Source: Physcomitrium patens (taxonomy: Eukaryota; Streptophyta; Bryopsida; Funariales; Funariaceae). From it: a stretch of 64,000 bases of DNA. A model generated the notes under the pieces. It saw only the letters and a program-made list of their open reading frames with translations, ran no database searches and had not been told where the DNA came from. Shown here in pieces: positions 21,801-33,959 of this stretch; position 1 is the stretch's first letter; the number at the start of each line of letters is the position of its first letter. The stretch spans positions 3,491,404 to 3,555,403 of the forward strand of contig NC_037271.1 in assembly GCF_000002425.4 (NCBI RefSeq), read 5' to 3'. The position numbers and the translations under genes are program-made.

Positions 21801-24800
21801 CTTGCCACGTTTTTGAAATGATCTTTTGGACCTACTATTGTTGCTTGTAAAAATTTAGAAAAATATTTGTCATGCTATCTAGGTTGTGATATAGATGCTT
21901 ACTTTTATTCTCTATTTTGATGATGTAGGCTATTGTTGCACCTTTCTATGAACCTAAAAAACTCTTGAGTGCATTGGTCTACTATTCATTGCCACTTTAG
22001 TCTAGATCTAATGTTCTGATCCTTTGCCTTCAATGCTTTAAGTTTTTGGATTTGATCAATGCAGTTGGTCAATTACGCATGCTTGACTTTGTTCTCTATG
22101 TTTTTCTATAGCATCATAATTGCATCTACAAGCTCGTTGCTGACTTGCTTTTCAAATCTTTTCCTTCTTTGAACCTTGTTCATGTAATGGATCTTGTAAA
22201 ACTTAGTGTATCTATGGAGTTTGCTAAAGAATAATAAGTTGGAGTGAGATTGCTAAATCAACTTTACTTGCATTAAAATCAACTCTTATTTTAAAAACTA
22301 AGAACTCTTCATATACATTGATTTGTGGTGGAGGTAAATTGAAGGTGGATTTATCTCGACATGGCCAAATGATCTAAGAATGTATTGTCACTCGGGATTA
22401 TATATTCTAGATTTAAAGAACAAGCTCTAAGTATTTTGAACACATGAATTTTTTCTAATTAGGCTAAAATGCGCAAGCCATTCATTCTTCTATTATATCA
22501 ATTATATCAAATCTTTCTTAATGTTAGAAAGTTATTTTTGACTTACAACATATTTCTTTGTTAGTAAAAAAAAAAAACTTACATTCTTTATCTAAAATGA
22601 TTACTTTATGAAGGTTAGATTTGTTGCATATATTTTCAACTCCATTCTAGTCTCTTGTGATTATCCATCGACAATCTATGGATAACATATTCAACAACTC
22701 TAACCATAATGTACATCGCTTTCTTTGGTGTAAGTTGTGTACACATTTAAAACCTTTATATTATCACCCACAAGCCTTTTGAATCTTATCTAATACTTTC
22801 AACTTAAATTAGAGAACCCAATCAATTCTATTAGGTGTAACATATAGAAAGTGATCCATATATCAACCCCTCTTCTTTGTCCTACCTTTATGCATTGAGT
22901 AGTTATAAGCTACTACAACTTCATAATAGAAAAAACTAGTATTTGGCCATATCATATTTTTCAAGGCCATTAATTTATCTCCACACAATTTGTATTCATG
23001 TCTCCAAAGAATATTAATCTTCTAAATATATTACCAAAAATAATTCTTAACTACTTTAATTTTTGTTGGATCATAAAATCCTTACTATTTTGTATCAAAA
23101 TATAAATTTTCATTGTTCAAGAGAAGATAATGGAGTAATTTGATCTTAAGAGTTTTTATTAGTATATTCCAAAAGTCAATTGATTTTTCTTTACTGCATG
23201 AGATCAAGAGAACATTGCCTCCTTAATATCTCTAAATGTTGATTTTGCTACTCATTGTCTGATTGGTTAATCTATTTTGTATATTCAAGTTGGTGAAATT
23301 GCTTATTATTCTTTGCCTTCTTAATCATTCAATTAAGAATAAGATTGAAAATATGAAGATATCTTTATTTGTTTTCTATAATATCTTTAGTAAAAAGTTA
23401 AAGGATTGAAATTTCTCCTTCAATCTTAGCTTATTATATCTTAGGTTTGCAAGATGTGAGGTCCTAGCTATATCTTAGAAGTTAATTTTGTAGACTTTCA
23501 TTGATACCAAACACATTGAATATCTTCTATTAAAGTCAATATCAAGCTACATTACCTTATAATCAAATTATTCACTTGGACGGATGTGAAATATCCTACT
23601 TATCATGTTAAATTGTACTTTTCTATCCTTGTTCATTTTTTTAATTGCAATATCATTTATTTAGTTTATTTGGCTAATAATTATGTGTAGTTTGTTGTTT
23701 AGTGCACCCATTTCTTTAACCAACGTACATTCAATTTGAGATCCTAACCATGACACAATAGTCATTTTTTTTTAAGAATTTTGCTAGAAATTATGATGTT
23801 CTTAAATTTGAAGATCCATCTTAATGATGGACTTTTCTTTAGTGGATGCTGAGAAGAAATTTGGAGCTTCTTTTGTTCTTCTTTTTTGCACATTTTTTGA
23901 ATTAGTTACTATTTTGATTGAATCACTACATGATTGTCCCATCCAAACATTTTTTGCTTTATTAAATTTATTTATATCTGTGATTTAACTTATATTATAA
24001 GATGATTTCTACCTTCTTTGTTGTTTTTTACTTAGCTCAATTTTCTACTCTAGGCTTCTATCATGTAATTGGTTGGATGAACTTCGTTTCTTTATTTGGA
24101 TTTTTTCTTATTGAGCTTGTAAATCCATGGAAGAAATCTTGAACTTGCACTTGATTTTGTGGTTGAAAAATAGATTTAAGATCCCATTACCTTGTTCAAG
24201 AGATGAGGCAATAGGAAGGGAGGGGAGATTTTTTACTAGCAATGAATATTAATTGATTTTTATTTCTTGATAAGTTTATTTCTTCTAATAGAACTACTTG
24301 ATTTGTAAGGGATTTACTTTGTCTTGATCCACCTTTTTAAGTCGGTTTTTTTATGTGTGGGATTGATGAATATTCTTATACTAGAAGTTTTGTTGATAAG
24401 TAGTATGAGCACCTGTTTAATAAATAGTCATAGTCAATTTAGATATACTTTTTTCTTCTTGTTGTCAAATTTGTTGCTTTAATGGCTAAGTATATGGATA
24501 TCTATTTGTTAATGCAACACAAAATTATTTCTCTATCCCACTATATTTATCTCTATTTTTATCTAATTTTTGGTTGAGACCTTATACTAATTTGTAAGCG
24601 CTACTTAACATCTCATCATGGACAAACTTAAGTGTCACTCAAGTCACTATTTTCATATCAATTAAGAGACATGGAATGAACTTTGCCATCTACAACTGAT
24701 AGATGCAAGTCTCCCATTAAAAAATGTATGGAGTCTTCATCAAAACCTTTTACGATGTTGCTTTGTCTTTGCTTACCAACTAAAAGAAAACCATGACTTC

Positions 24801-25000
24801 TATCTTGTTTCAATTGGAGGTCTTCTTCAACTTCCATTCTCAAATGATACAACCAAGTTTCTAACAATTTTGTTGACGGTCTTCCTTCTACAAAATATGC
24901 TATTACCACAAATTATTGTAAATAGTCAATTTATTTATTTATTTTTCATTTCCATGGATTTCTACAACTTTTGTACTCAACAAAAAACTAATACAAATAT
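18820..25000 (-). mobile_element. Decayed L1-type LINE filling the spacer between the two CHS genes
   Basis: Read leftward the order is that of plant L1 elements. 24658-24909 resembles the ORF1 nucleic-acid-binding domain (FVEGRPSTKLLETWL, later LMGDLHLSVVDGKVHSM). About 22600-22750 resembles the endonuclease domain. 21325-21603 is reverse transcriptase with IALFYKK, NWKPIILLNISY and LDFLKAYDIIEWNF, and the Y-x-D-D box lies near 21165 as YTDD in the context LILLGE. The segment that should carry GVRQGCPLAPYLF between KAYD and YTDD is missing, and several frames and stops intervene, so it is inactive. The 3' side (19063-19803) has a second copy at 6613-7412. An A-rich tail on the reverse strand at about 18820-18840 may mark the 3' end. 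Total length of about 6 kb fits a nearly full-length L1. Confidence 0.65.
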
Positions 25001-26314
25001 GAGTTAGCTTGTTCATGAATTTTTCACCTAGAGTTGCTTAAATAGGATTGATGGCCGCAAATCTTTGAAGATTAGTTGTTGCAACTATCAATTTTGGCTC
25101 CACCATATTGCCCTTCAATGCTTGTTTGACCATCCTATTTCTAATGCTATGGGGGCTATCGACACTTGCCCTAGACTTGTCATTAGTGCGCATCCACATA
25201 CAATGCCATGATCAGTCTGATGACACATTCACTCGATGTGTTAGTTGTATGGTCAATTACTACTATCTTAATTATAAATCCTAAGTTGCAATATAGCCCT
25301 GCAATTGAACAATTTTACTTGGTGGACAAAATGAATGCACTGTGCAACTATTCTTGTGGTTTCTGCCTGTCATGCAATAAAGCTCTCTCGAGTGTCATAG
25401 TGTCCAACCAGCTTCCTAGTTCTTTTGTTTGAAACCATTTGTTCTTTTTGGTGTCATGGATATTACCATGAATGTAAGTTATCTGTTACAATAAGAATTT
25501 CAAATGAAATTCGAAATTCGGCTTTAATAAGATTAGTGCTTGTACCAGTGTAAAAAAAATATTACAATGTTTCGACAGTTTGCAGTTTGGAACAATTAGA
25601 TACCGATGTACTTTTGCTAAATCTTCCTCCAAACAATGTTGCTGTTATTGCTTAATAAAAGCTCAGATGGTGTAGTCTTTTCGTACATCCAATGAATGAA
25701 TCACATCACATGTACCGTCTTTGCGTCAAAAATGAGTCGCTCCTGACATTCTGAACGGCCTCTTTTCTCTTTGTGGAATTTTAAAGACTGACCATGGAAA
25801 GGACCAAAAGCTATGTATTGTAATGTCTCCCCAGTTGGACTACTTCTCACGCGAACGTTGACCCAATCATCAAAACCTGTTCCTCGTTTCTTCAAACGGA
25901 GACAAACTAATAAATAAATTTCAAAAAGTGCGGTGGGCCCAAAATACGATCTTCGAATCCTCCATGACGCAATCCAAAAGAACATACAGTCAACCATTGA
26001 CGCATCCAAATATTACGGGCTAGAATATTCTATTCTTGAACAGTCGTTGAACCAAACCAAATCCAAAAAAGGCACATAATGATCACACGGTCACCCCTAA
26101 GTCTACTGAAACTTACAGACATGTCCCACTACCAAATAAACATTTACCTGAAATCAAACCGATCATATCAACGCGGCCAAACCCGTTGGACAAAAACAAA
26201 ACACGTACAACGAACTCACTCAACCCACAAACCAGCCGCCAACATTGAGGCAAACAAAGTCCTCTTAACCCATAGAAAAGGAACTGTTGCTCCATCTGCA
26301 CAGGGAACCTGCAT
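25001..26314. other. Intergenic sequence upstream of the right CHS gene
   Basis: GC content rises gradually toward the gene and the sequence is not repeated elsewhere in the window. A minus-strand open frame of 102 codons (25701-26009) resembles nothing I recognise. This should be the distal promoter of the right CHS copy, different in sequence from that of the left copy. Confidence 0.45.
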
Positions 26315-26792
26315 AATTCAAGGTCCAAAAGCGCCAAACATTCCACAATTCAACGCCTCCGCAGATACTTTTCCTAAAGTCTTTCGCAAACTCGATTCTG
26401 AACGCCACAGACCCCCTTTCCAAGCAGGTGGACCCGTGCAGAATGTGACGCAGTGCGCCATGAACCCCTCACCACAACAGAAGCTCCAGTCGTCGCAACT
26501 CTCTTCTCGGCTACCAGGTTGCAGGGGGAGTACTTCTTAAAGCCCACCGATCCTCAATCCTCACACAGGCAATCCATCCACTCAAGGTTCGCACATCGCA
26601 GCGTCGCTGCCGATTCAGACCCCTTTTCCCGATTCAGCGAGCATAAGAGTTTTGGTTGTAGTTCTCGACCCGAAAACGTTTGCAAAGCGTGTCGCTTGTT
26701 GCTCGCTCGGGTGCCTATCCATTCCGAAGTTTCTGTGCAGACGACCTAGTTTGGGATTCACGTCGCAGGCTCTAGCACATCCGTTGGCAGCA

Positions 26793-28034
26793 ATGGCACC
26801 GCGAGCCGGAGAGCTTGACGTCGCCGCCTCCGATGAGCAGGTTGCCGCCGCCCCCCTCGTGAGGATGCATGCGCCAATTCCCAGGGGTCAGCCCCGTGCG
26901 GAGGGTCCGGCGTGCGTGCTCGGCATCGGCACTGCTGTGCCTCCCACCGAGTTCCTGCAGAGCGAGTACCCCGACTTCTTCTTCAACATCACCAACACCA
27001 GCGAGAAGGAGGCCCTGCACGCCAAATTCAAGCGCATCTGCGACAAGTCTGGCATCAGGAAGCGCCACATGTTCCTCACGGAGGAGGTGCTCAAGGCCAA
27101 CCCCAGCATGTGCACGTACATGGAGCCCTCCCTGAACGTCCGCCACGACATCGTCGTCGTCCAGGTGCCCAAGCTGGCTGCCGAGGCCGCGCAGAAGGCC
27201 ATCAAGGAGTGGGGCGGCCGCAAGTCCGACATCACACACATCGTGTTCGCCACCACCAGCGGCGTGAACATGCCCGGAGCCGACCACGCCCTGGCCAAGC
27301 TGCTGGGGTTGAAGCCCACCGTGAAGCGGGTGATGATGTACCAGACCGGGTGCTTCGGCGGCGCGTCCGTGCTCCGGGTGGCCAAGGATCTGGCCGAGAA
27401 CAACAAGGGCGCCAGGGTGCTGGCGGTGTGCAGCGAGGTCACGGCCGTCACCTACCGCGCCCCGAGCGAGAACCACTTGGACGGCCTGGTGGGATCGGCG
27501 CTGTTCGGCGATGGCGCCGGCGTGTACGTGGTGGGATCCGACCCCAAGCCCGAGGCGGAGAAGGCGTTGTTCGAGGTGCACTGGGCGGGCGAGTCGATCT
27601 TGCCGGAGAGCGACGGCGCCATCGACGGGCACCTCACGGAGGCGGGGCTCATCTTCCACCTCATGAAGGACGTGCCAGGGCTGATCTCCAAGAACATCGA
27701 GAAGTTCTTGAACGAGGCCAGGAAGTGCGTTGGGTCGCCGGAGTGGAACGAAATGTTCTGGGCTGTGCACCCAGGAGGCCCGGCCATCCTGGACCAGGTC
27801 GAGGCGAAACTGAAGCTGACCAAGGACAAGATGCAGGGGAGCAGGGACATCCTGTCGGAGTACGGCAACATGTCGAGCTCGTCGGTGTTGTTCGTGCTGG
27901 ATCAGATTCGGCAGAGGTCGGTGAAGATGGGGGCGTCCACGCTGGGAGAGGGGAGCGACTTCGGGTTCTTCATCGGCTTCGGGCCGGGGCTGACGTTGGA
28001 GGTGCTGGTGCTTCGCGCCGCCGCGAACGTGTAA
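26793..28034 (+). CDS. CHS: Chalcone synthase (naringenin-chalcone synthase), right copy
   Basis: Same 413-residue product as the minus-strand copy, with no amino-acid difference: catalytic Cys187, His326 and Asn359, Phe238 and Phe288 gatekeepers, and GFGPG near the C-terminus. The condensation reaction feeds the flavonoid pathway. The first in-frame ATG is at 26793; a short upstream open frame starts at the ATG at 26460 (26 codons) if transcription begins before it. Codons are strongly G/C-ending, in sharp contrast to the AT-rich surroundings, which marks a maintained gene island. The distal promoter beyond about 26315 is not shared with the other copy, so the two genes could be regulated differently while making the same enzyme. 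Both copies look intact; which one is expressed cannot be told from sequence. Confidence 0.93.
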   Translation: MAPRAGELDVAASDEQVAAAPLVRMHAPIPRGQPRAEGPACVLGIGTAVPPTEFLQSEYPDFFFNITNTSEKEALHAKFKRICDKSGIRKRHMFLTEEVLKANPSMCTYMEPSLNVRHDIVVVQVPKLAAEAAQKAIKEWGGRKSDITHIVFATTSGVNMPGADHALAKLLGLKPTVKRVMMYQTGCFGGASVLRVAKDLAENNKGARVLAVCSEVTAVTYRAPSENHLDGLVGSALFGDGAGVYVVGSDPKPEAEKALFEVHWAGESILPESDGAIDGHLTEAGLIFHLMKDVPGLISKNIEKFLNEARKCVGSPEWNEMFWAVHPGGPAILDQVEAKLKLTKDKMQGSRDILSEYGNMSSSSVLFVLDQIRQRSVKMGASTLGEGSDFGFFIGFGPGLTLEVLVLRAAANV

Positions 28035-29345
28035 ATGGGGGAAGCAGGGCGCGAGAAACGCATCGGATGAGGGACAGGGTGTGTGCAGGGGCGGTGGCCG
28101 GGTGCGGGTGTGGACCACGCTCCTTCGCCGTGCATGATTCAGATCAGCAGCGAGCCGTGCGACCAGCCGCTGGACATGGAGCCGCTCGTCGGTGAGCAGA
28201 TGCGGAGGCGCTACGGACACGGACGTCCCCCGGGTAGCATCCAAGCGGATGGATGTGAAGCCGAGGCCCAAAGTGTAACATGCAACACCGCAAAGGAAAG
28301 AGTTTGACAGATATTGTTTCGGCGATATGGACTAGCTCCTGAAAGCTCTGGTTTTCAAGCTTTTGACGGTTGTTGTTGTCATGTTCGAAGTCGTTGCAGT
28401 GGCCGTGATTTTGCTGGAGCAGGAGCAAAATTTCGTTGCACAAAGGATTCGGTGTAGTGTATATTTAGGTGGAGCTTTAGATCAAACTGGGCACAGACAA
28501 GTGCTCTGCTGGCAAGGCTGCATGAGCATAACATATCTTGTGTCCAATGTATTATTCTGCGATGATTCTATGATGCACATTGCATATTTTTCATTATGCC
28601 ACGTCTGTGTGCTTGTACAACTTTTATGGTTCAGAATTGGGTGTTGCATTGATGTGTTCTTTCACAGAGATTGATATGTTGGATAGGGGGTTCATCCACT
28701 TGAACATGACGTGGATTTGGTGGGTAATTGATAGGGGTGCTTCTCTTAGAACCTCGATGGCAATGAAACATAGATTAATGAAATTTCTGGCATTTGAGAT
28801 CTAGTCATGTATGGGGAGGGAGATTCAACATCTAGTATAGAATCAACAAAATGAAATTTCTAAATTCTTGGTTGAAATCCAAAACAAATGGATGAAATCA
28901 TACAAACTTTGTGATATTAGGGTGCTACATAGATGATACAAAGGCACTATCTAAAGAAATTGGTGTGTCAAGTTGATGGCAATAAATTTGTATGAATGTA
29001 CATTTAAGTATTTTGAAGCGTTGAATTTAGTTGAAATTGGGAAATGGAATTTCTGAGCTTATCCACAAAGAGGTTTGTAGTTGTGAATTGTCTAAAATAT
29101 GTTTGTGGTGGAGTAGTTTTCGAGTCTTGAGGGTCTCGTATTTTTTGTTTGAATATGCTAGTACTATGCATAATTTTGTTTTGTGGCTTTATTCGTTTTG
29201 TTGCATTCTAGAAGAATGCTACCAATGTTGTCATTTGAATTTCATCTTTCAATGGATTATTGTTTTATTTAACCTTTTGATCATGTTTATCAAAATTTGC
29301 ATGATAGTGATGTTTGCATTGACCATCAAAATCTATTTTTGCCAT
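28035..29345. other. 3' flank of the right CHS gene
   Basis: Up to 29035 this is nearly identical to 15850-16850 in reverse complement and must include the 3' untranslated region and terminator. From 29036 the similarity falls at once to roughly 85-88%. Open frames here are antisense-type or short and not conserved in the diverged part. Confidence 0.6.
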
Positions 29346-29434
29346 TGTTGGGATTAAGAAAGTTTGCCTCAAGAAAGCGTTGGACTTTCTGTTGGAATTA
29401 ATTGCTCTATAAAGTCTAAGATATTTAACTTCCA

Positions 29435-29480
<46 letters not shown>

Positions 29481-30624
29481 TTTCTCTTTTAGGTTAAATA
29501 CATCAATACATAAGCCAGAGTTTAATATAAAATACCCAAATATATAATAAAATATCTTAAAACATTATATATCCTTGTAGGAAAATTTTTCCAAGCTTCA
29601 ACAGTTCTTATCTCTTGATCTAATTGTCCAAACAAATTAAAAGTTTAAATGAAATATTGATATACTTTCAACAACTACCAAAAAAAAATTTAATTGCAAA
29701 TTCGTTACAGATCTTGAGATATCTCCAAAATCCTTACCATATCTTTAAACCCTTGCTTAAACACACCTGCATGCAATTTTTTTCATATCTCACAAAATAA
29801 ATATTCAAATACCCTGAAACTTTGATCTATAGTTTTTTAACCTAATAACACACACTTATGGAAATTTTGGGCCAAAACTTTGTCGAGAAACTCAAGATAT
29901 GGCTGTAAACATTACTACCAACCAAACGACTCACTTACTATCTTTGAATTTCTTGTGCTGTCTTCAACGTCCTATAATCCGTGCATTCTGATTTTGAATT
30001 CATTAAGAAGTATATGAAAAGTATAGCTGAAAATGGACTCTCTCGAATCCTAGTCCTTGATCCTTTGTTGATATGTGTAAGCATATGGTATGCTCCAAAG
30101 AGTGATAGTAGGTACAAAATTAACACCTTAATTTTGAGCGGCTATAAATCCTTTGTAAATATTCCAAATCACATAAAATTTGCATCCACATCATATCCAA
30201 AAATCTAAACTTATTGACCTTAGCCTCAAAAGCTCAAAATACCTCGAAAGAGAAACCCTTATCCCTCATAAGACATCAAGCAATCTCCTTGAAGCTCATT
30301 GGGCATGACATTCAACTAACAGGGATGAAGATCTTCACCCCTTGCCTTCATCCAACCATACCTTGCTTTCATCCTTCTCAATAAACTTCTTAATAGTTTA
30401 GAATTTCATCTTTAGATTCCAACCTTCTCTTAAGCTTTATACTAAATTTATAAATCTTACATAATATAAACACTATAATCAAAATAGATAAATCTCCAAA
30501 TAAATTTTTTTATATCAATTCTCTTTAAATTCACTTACTAATCATTCTAATCCACATTAAGATTTATAAATATAATATATATTTTAATTAATTTTTATAT
30601 AGTATAAGAAACTATAATACAATA
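29346..30624 (-). mobile_element. Solo LTR of Ty3/gypsy family C in the right arm
   Basis: About 1.28 kb, aligned with the LTR at 52442-53771 in the same orientation, for example around AAAGAGTGATAGTAGGT (30100) versus AAAGAGTGACAGTAGGT (53130). It interrupts the homology with the left arm precisely: left-arm sequence is continuous across this point. No internal region is present, as after LTR-LTR recombination. A target-site duplication was not recognisable. A (TA)n tract occupies 29439-29474. Inserted after the arm duplication; a moderately old fossil. Confidence 0.7.
29439..29474. repeat. Microsatellite (TA)n
   Basis: About eighteen TA units inside the solo LTR; the related LTR at 52442-53771 has no such expansion. 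Confidence 0.9.
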
Positions 30625-33600
30625 TTATTTTGATGGCTACACATGCATTACCACAATGAAGGTCATTGCCCCATTTGGATTTACAAAGTCACCAATTGGA
30701 AGATGTTTCTATAATTAAAATTTATATGGATGATATCATTGCTTCATTTGTACAACCAAAGATTTTCTTAGGACTTTGTTGAGTAAAGCTTAAGTAAGAC
30801 TAGAGTGGAGAACTACTTGTGTAGTAGTTAGGTTCTGATGCTTATTGTAAGTGGACTCACGATAATCTCCCTTTGATTTAGGTCAATTACTCGTTTGTTC
30901 TCATCTATAGAATTGACTTGGTTGAGTTTGTGCTTATGTTTGTCTTTGTTTATACTCTGTGTGGGTTGTGTTGTAATGTCTTTAGAAATTTGTGGAAAGA
31001 TTGAGAAGCTAGTGATTATAGAGTTGTGTACCCACAAGGGATATAATGCATTATATTATACTAATTATATTACAGTGTAACATACTAGAATCATGTTTTG
31101 AAAAGGAAGTCAATAACTAGTTTTTAGCATGGACATTTTTGTTTGCCATAGATATACTCCTCTTAAGTGTCGAAGTTTATATATGTGTATTGGCGTATGG
31201 ATCTATGATTTTTGACTAAGGTTCGTGAACTGGTAATTACAAGAACTTAGATTCTACTTATTGTCAACATAAGCACGTCAGGGTAATTTCTAAATTTGAA
31301 AAAGTACATGGACAAGAAGTTGAACAGGAAGCATTTTTTGCCAATTTGAGATGGTTTGCTGCCTTTTATTTTCACATGCTTTCTAGCAAGTTATAAATGA
31401 ATGTTTTTTCATTTAAAAACGTACTCATACGTAAGTAAAATTGCGATTTGTTAAGAGTATTTAAAAAAGAACTTAGAATTTTCAGCAATTTCAATTTCTC
31501 AAAGATCATGTGATAACTATTTACTAAGATTTACCAATTTCCAAATGAACCAAGGTATGTAAGATTTTTAAATTTTGTAAAAATATTTAATCAAGAAATT
31601 TTATTATTGATGTTTTGTCATAAAGTTCAACACTCAGAAGAATGTCATTGGAGTTTTGCATGGGTTTGATTAGATCATGAACCTTGTGCTTGATAATACG
31701 ATTGAATTAAAAAAAGTATAAGAGCTCCATCTTAACACCCACAAAAAAGTCCCATCCTTTTTTTTAGGTCTTGGAATAATAGTCAATTAGGAAAGTAGCA
31801 TAGGTAAGCTTCTTAAAATTAGGGCTTTTGTCAAAATTATTCTGTATATCTTTAGATTAGATTAATTAGATGTCCTAAAATAAGGCTCCTTTGATATCTT
31901 TTTACATGATGTAGTAGTAGAAGTGATATAATGTGTAAAAATATGAAACAATATTATAAAAATTATATTTTTAGTATAAGAATAAAAGAAAAAAAAAGAA
32001 AAAAATAAAAAAAATATATAATTACAAATATTGATAGTTTATCTTTAAAGATAAGTCAAGATAGATTGGTATAGAATTGAGATGGATTGGTATGGTGTTA
32101 AGGTAAAGAGACATGGGCTAAGGTGGAGTGACATGGATTTGTGTTGATTTTTGGATTCTTTTTTGTTTTTTTCTTTGCTTGGATTTTTTCTCCTTTGCTA
32201 TAGTCAATTATTCTTTTGTATATTTTTCATAGTGTTTTTAGTATTTTTTTCAATGATTTTGAAAAGTGGTTTTTTTTTCTTTGTAAGCTTTTCTAAAAGC
32301 TCTTACTTGCTTTAAAAGGAATTATTATAAAGATGAAATATATTTTAGAAGAAATAGGGAGCTAGTTACTCTTTAAGATCTCTTTGACCATTTTGTTTTG
32401 CCAATTTTTTCTTAGTTTTATTAGTATTTTATTTGGAAATTTTGAAGAGTAATTCTTTACATTGTAAACTTTTCAAAAAGTTCTGACTTACTTCAAGAAG
32501 ATTTAGGATTAAGAAGGAGTGAGTTTTTTGATTAAAATTGAGTCAATTGCCTTGTATTAATATGATTATTAAATTTTTTTGTTCATTAAATATGTTTTAA
32601 AAAGTTTAAGAGGTAAAATTTGATATGTATATATGGATTGAGAAGCTTTCTAAAGAGTCATCATATGTTGAAATCTAATGAAGTATGGAACTATGGCACC
32701 TAATTGAATGAAGATCAAGTGACAACTTTTACATATTATTTTGAACATGAAGTAGTGGAATTTATTCAAATAAAAGGTAGTATTAGATTATATCTAATTG
32801 CAACCATAAATCTTGTGTTTTTCTAAATCAAATACTCTTACAACAAAAATGGTTAGAGACGTTGCTACTTGATGTGATTTGTTTAGTAGAATATCAATCT
32901 ATAGTTACAACAATCACTTCAAGTAGGCATATTAAAATTTTCTACGGTGAAGGAATTTGTGATTCCCTTAAAAATATTTGTGGTGGCAGAGTTTTGTCTT
33001 TTATTGAGTCCGCAAGATGAGAACATTGATTAAATTCTATCACTATAGAACTTCTTTGTAATAAATTAGATTATAAAGAGGTCAATTTTATAAGGCATAA
33101 GAGGAAGTAGATGGTGAATGTGATAATTCTAAATTCATGTGAAAAGAGAAGATATGATGTATAAAATACTTATATTAATCTTAGATGCTATGATTTTAAT
33201 TCATTTTATTTTTGTTGTTTTGATTTGAAATTAAAATATTACAACAAATAGATTAAGTATTAAGTTAAGATTTCTTATTTCTTAATTATACTTGATTTGT
33301 GGTTGAGTCCTTAAAATTATATAATTATATCAATAAATTATATGCTTATTAAGTACTATGCTTGATTTTCGTTGAAGTTATTTTTTCAAAGGAATTTGGA
33401 GGTATTTGATCATATATAAAAAGATGTATCAAAAATTAAAAAATTGAGGTTAAATCAAATTTTTCATGCTCATAAGTATCTATGTATCAAATAAAGCAAA
33501 AAAATAAATTGTTATCAAAATTAAGTTAAAAGATGTCAAAATTAGGCTATATACTTAGTCTTTGATAAAGTTAATAGTTGAATAAGAAAGTCAAGTCTTT

Positions 33601-33959
33601 AAAAGTCTATAACAAATTTAGAATAGAAGAACAAGTAACATTAATAGAGATTCTATTATAACATCTATGAATTTTTAAGTTGGACCTATTTCAAATTTTA
33701 TAACTTTGTAATTGTCTCATGAATACAAGAATGTAAAAACTTTGGATGTAGTTAAACGTTTTATAATGAATGTATATTCATAAATATGTATATATATATA
33801 TATATATATATGAATAGATTTTTTTTAATAAAAATATATTAATATGTGAATATTATAGTTTTATTTATTTGTAGAAATAATCTTTTATATAAGAAAATTC
33901 ATTAGAAATAAATAAAAGGCATAAATACAAAGAAATAAAAACATTCTTTAATTTTTTGC
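30625..33959. other. Diverged outer part of the right arm, no gene recognised
   Basis: Reverse-complement match of about 13040-15450. AT-rich, with no conserved reading frame. The primer-binding-like sequence of the left arm is here only as TAGTATTAGA near 32785. Confidence 0.45.
33789..33811. repeat. Microsatellite (TA)n, mirror of 13189-13212
   Basis: About eleven TA units at the position symmetrical to the tract in the left arm. Confidence 0.9.

Noticed and set aside
25701-26009. 102-codon minus-strand frame upstream of the right CHS gene
   Set aside because: No recognisable domain, no second copy, and composition typical of the surrounding non-coding DNA.
26652-26792. In-frame N-terminal extension of CHS (47 codons)
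   Set aside because: It contains no ATG, and CHS proteins normally start close to the MAPRAGEL position; treated as 5' untranslated sequence.
26912-28195. 427-codon frame on the same strand as CHS, shifted by one base, and its mirror at 16690-17973
   Set aside because: A frame shadow of CHS, rich in Arg, Gly and His with no domain; the CHS frame has all catalytic residues.
29938-31080. Several 60-75 codon frames on both strands in and beside the solo LTR
   Set aside because: Overlapping on opposite strands, no similarity to any family, and lying within LTR sequence known to be non-coding.
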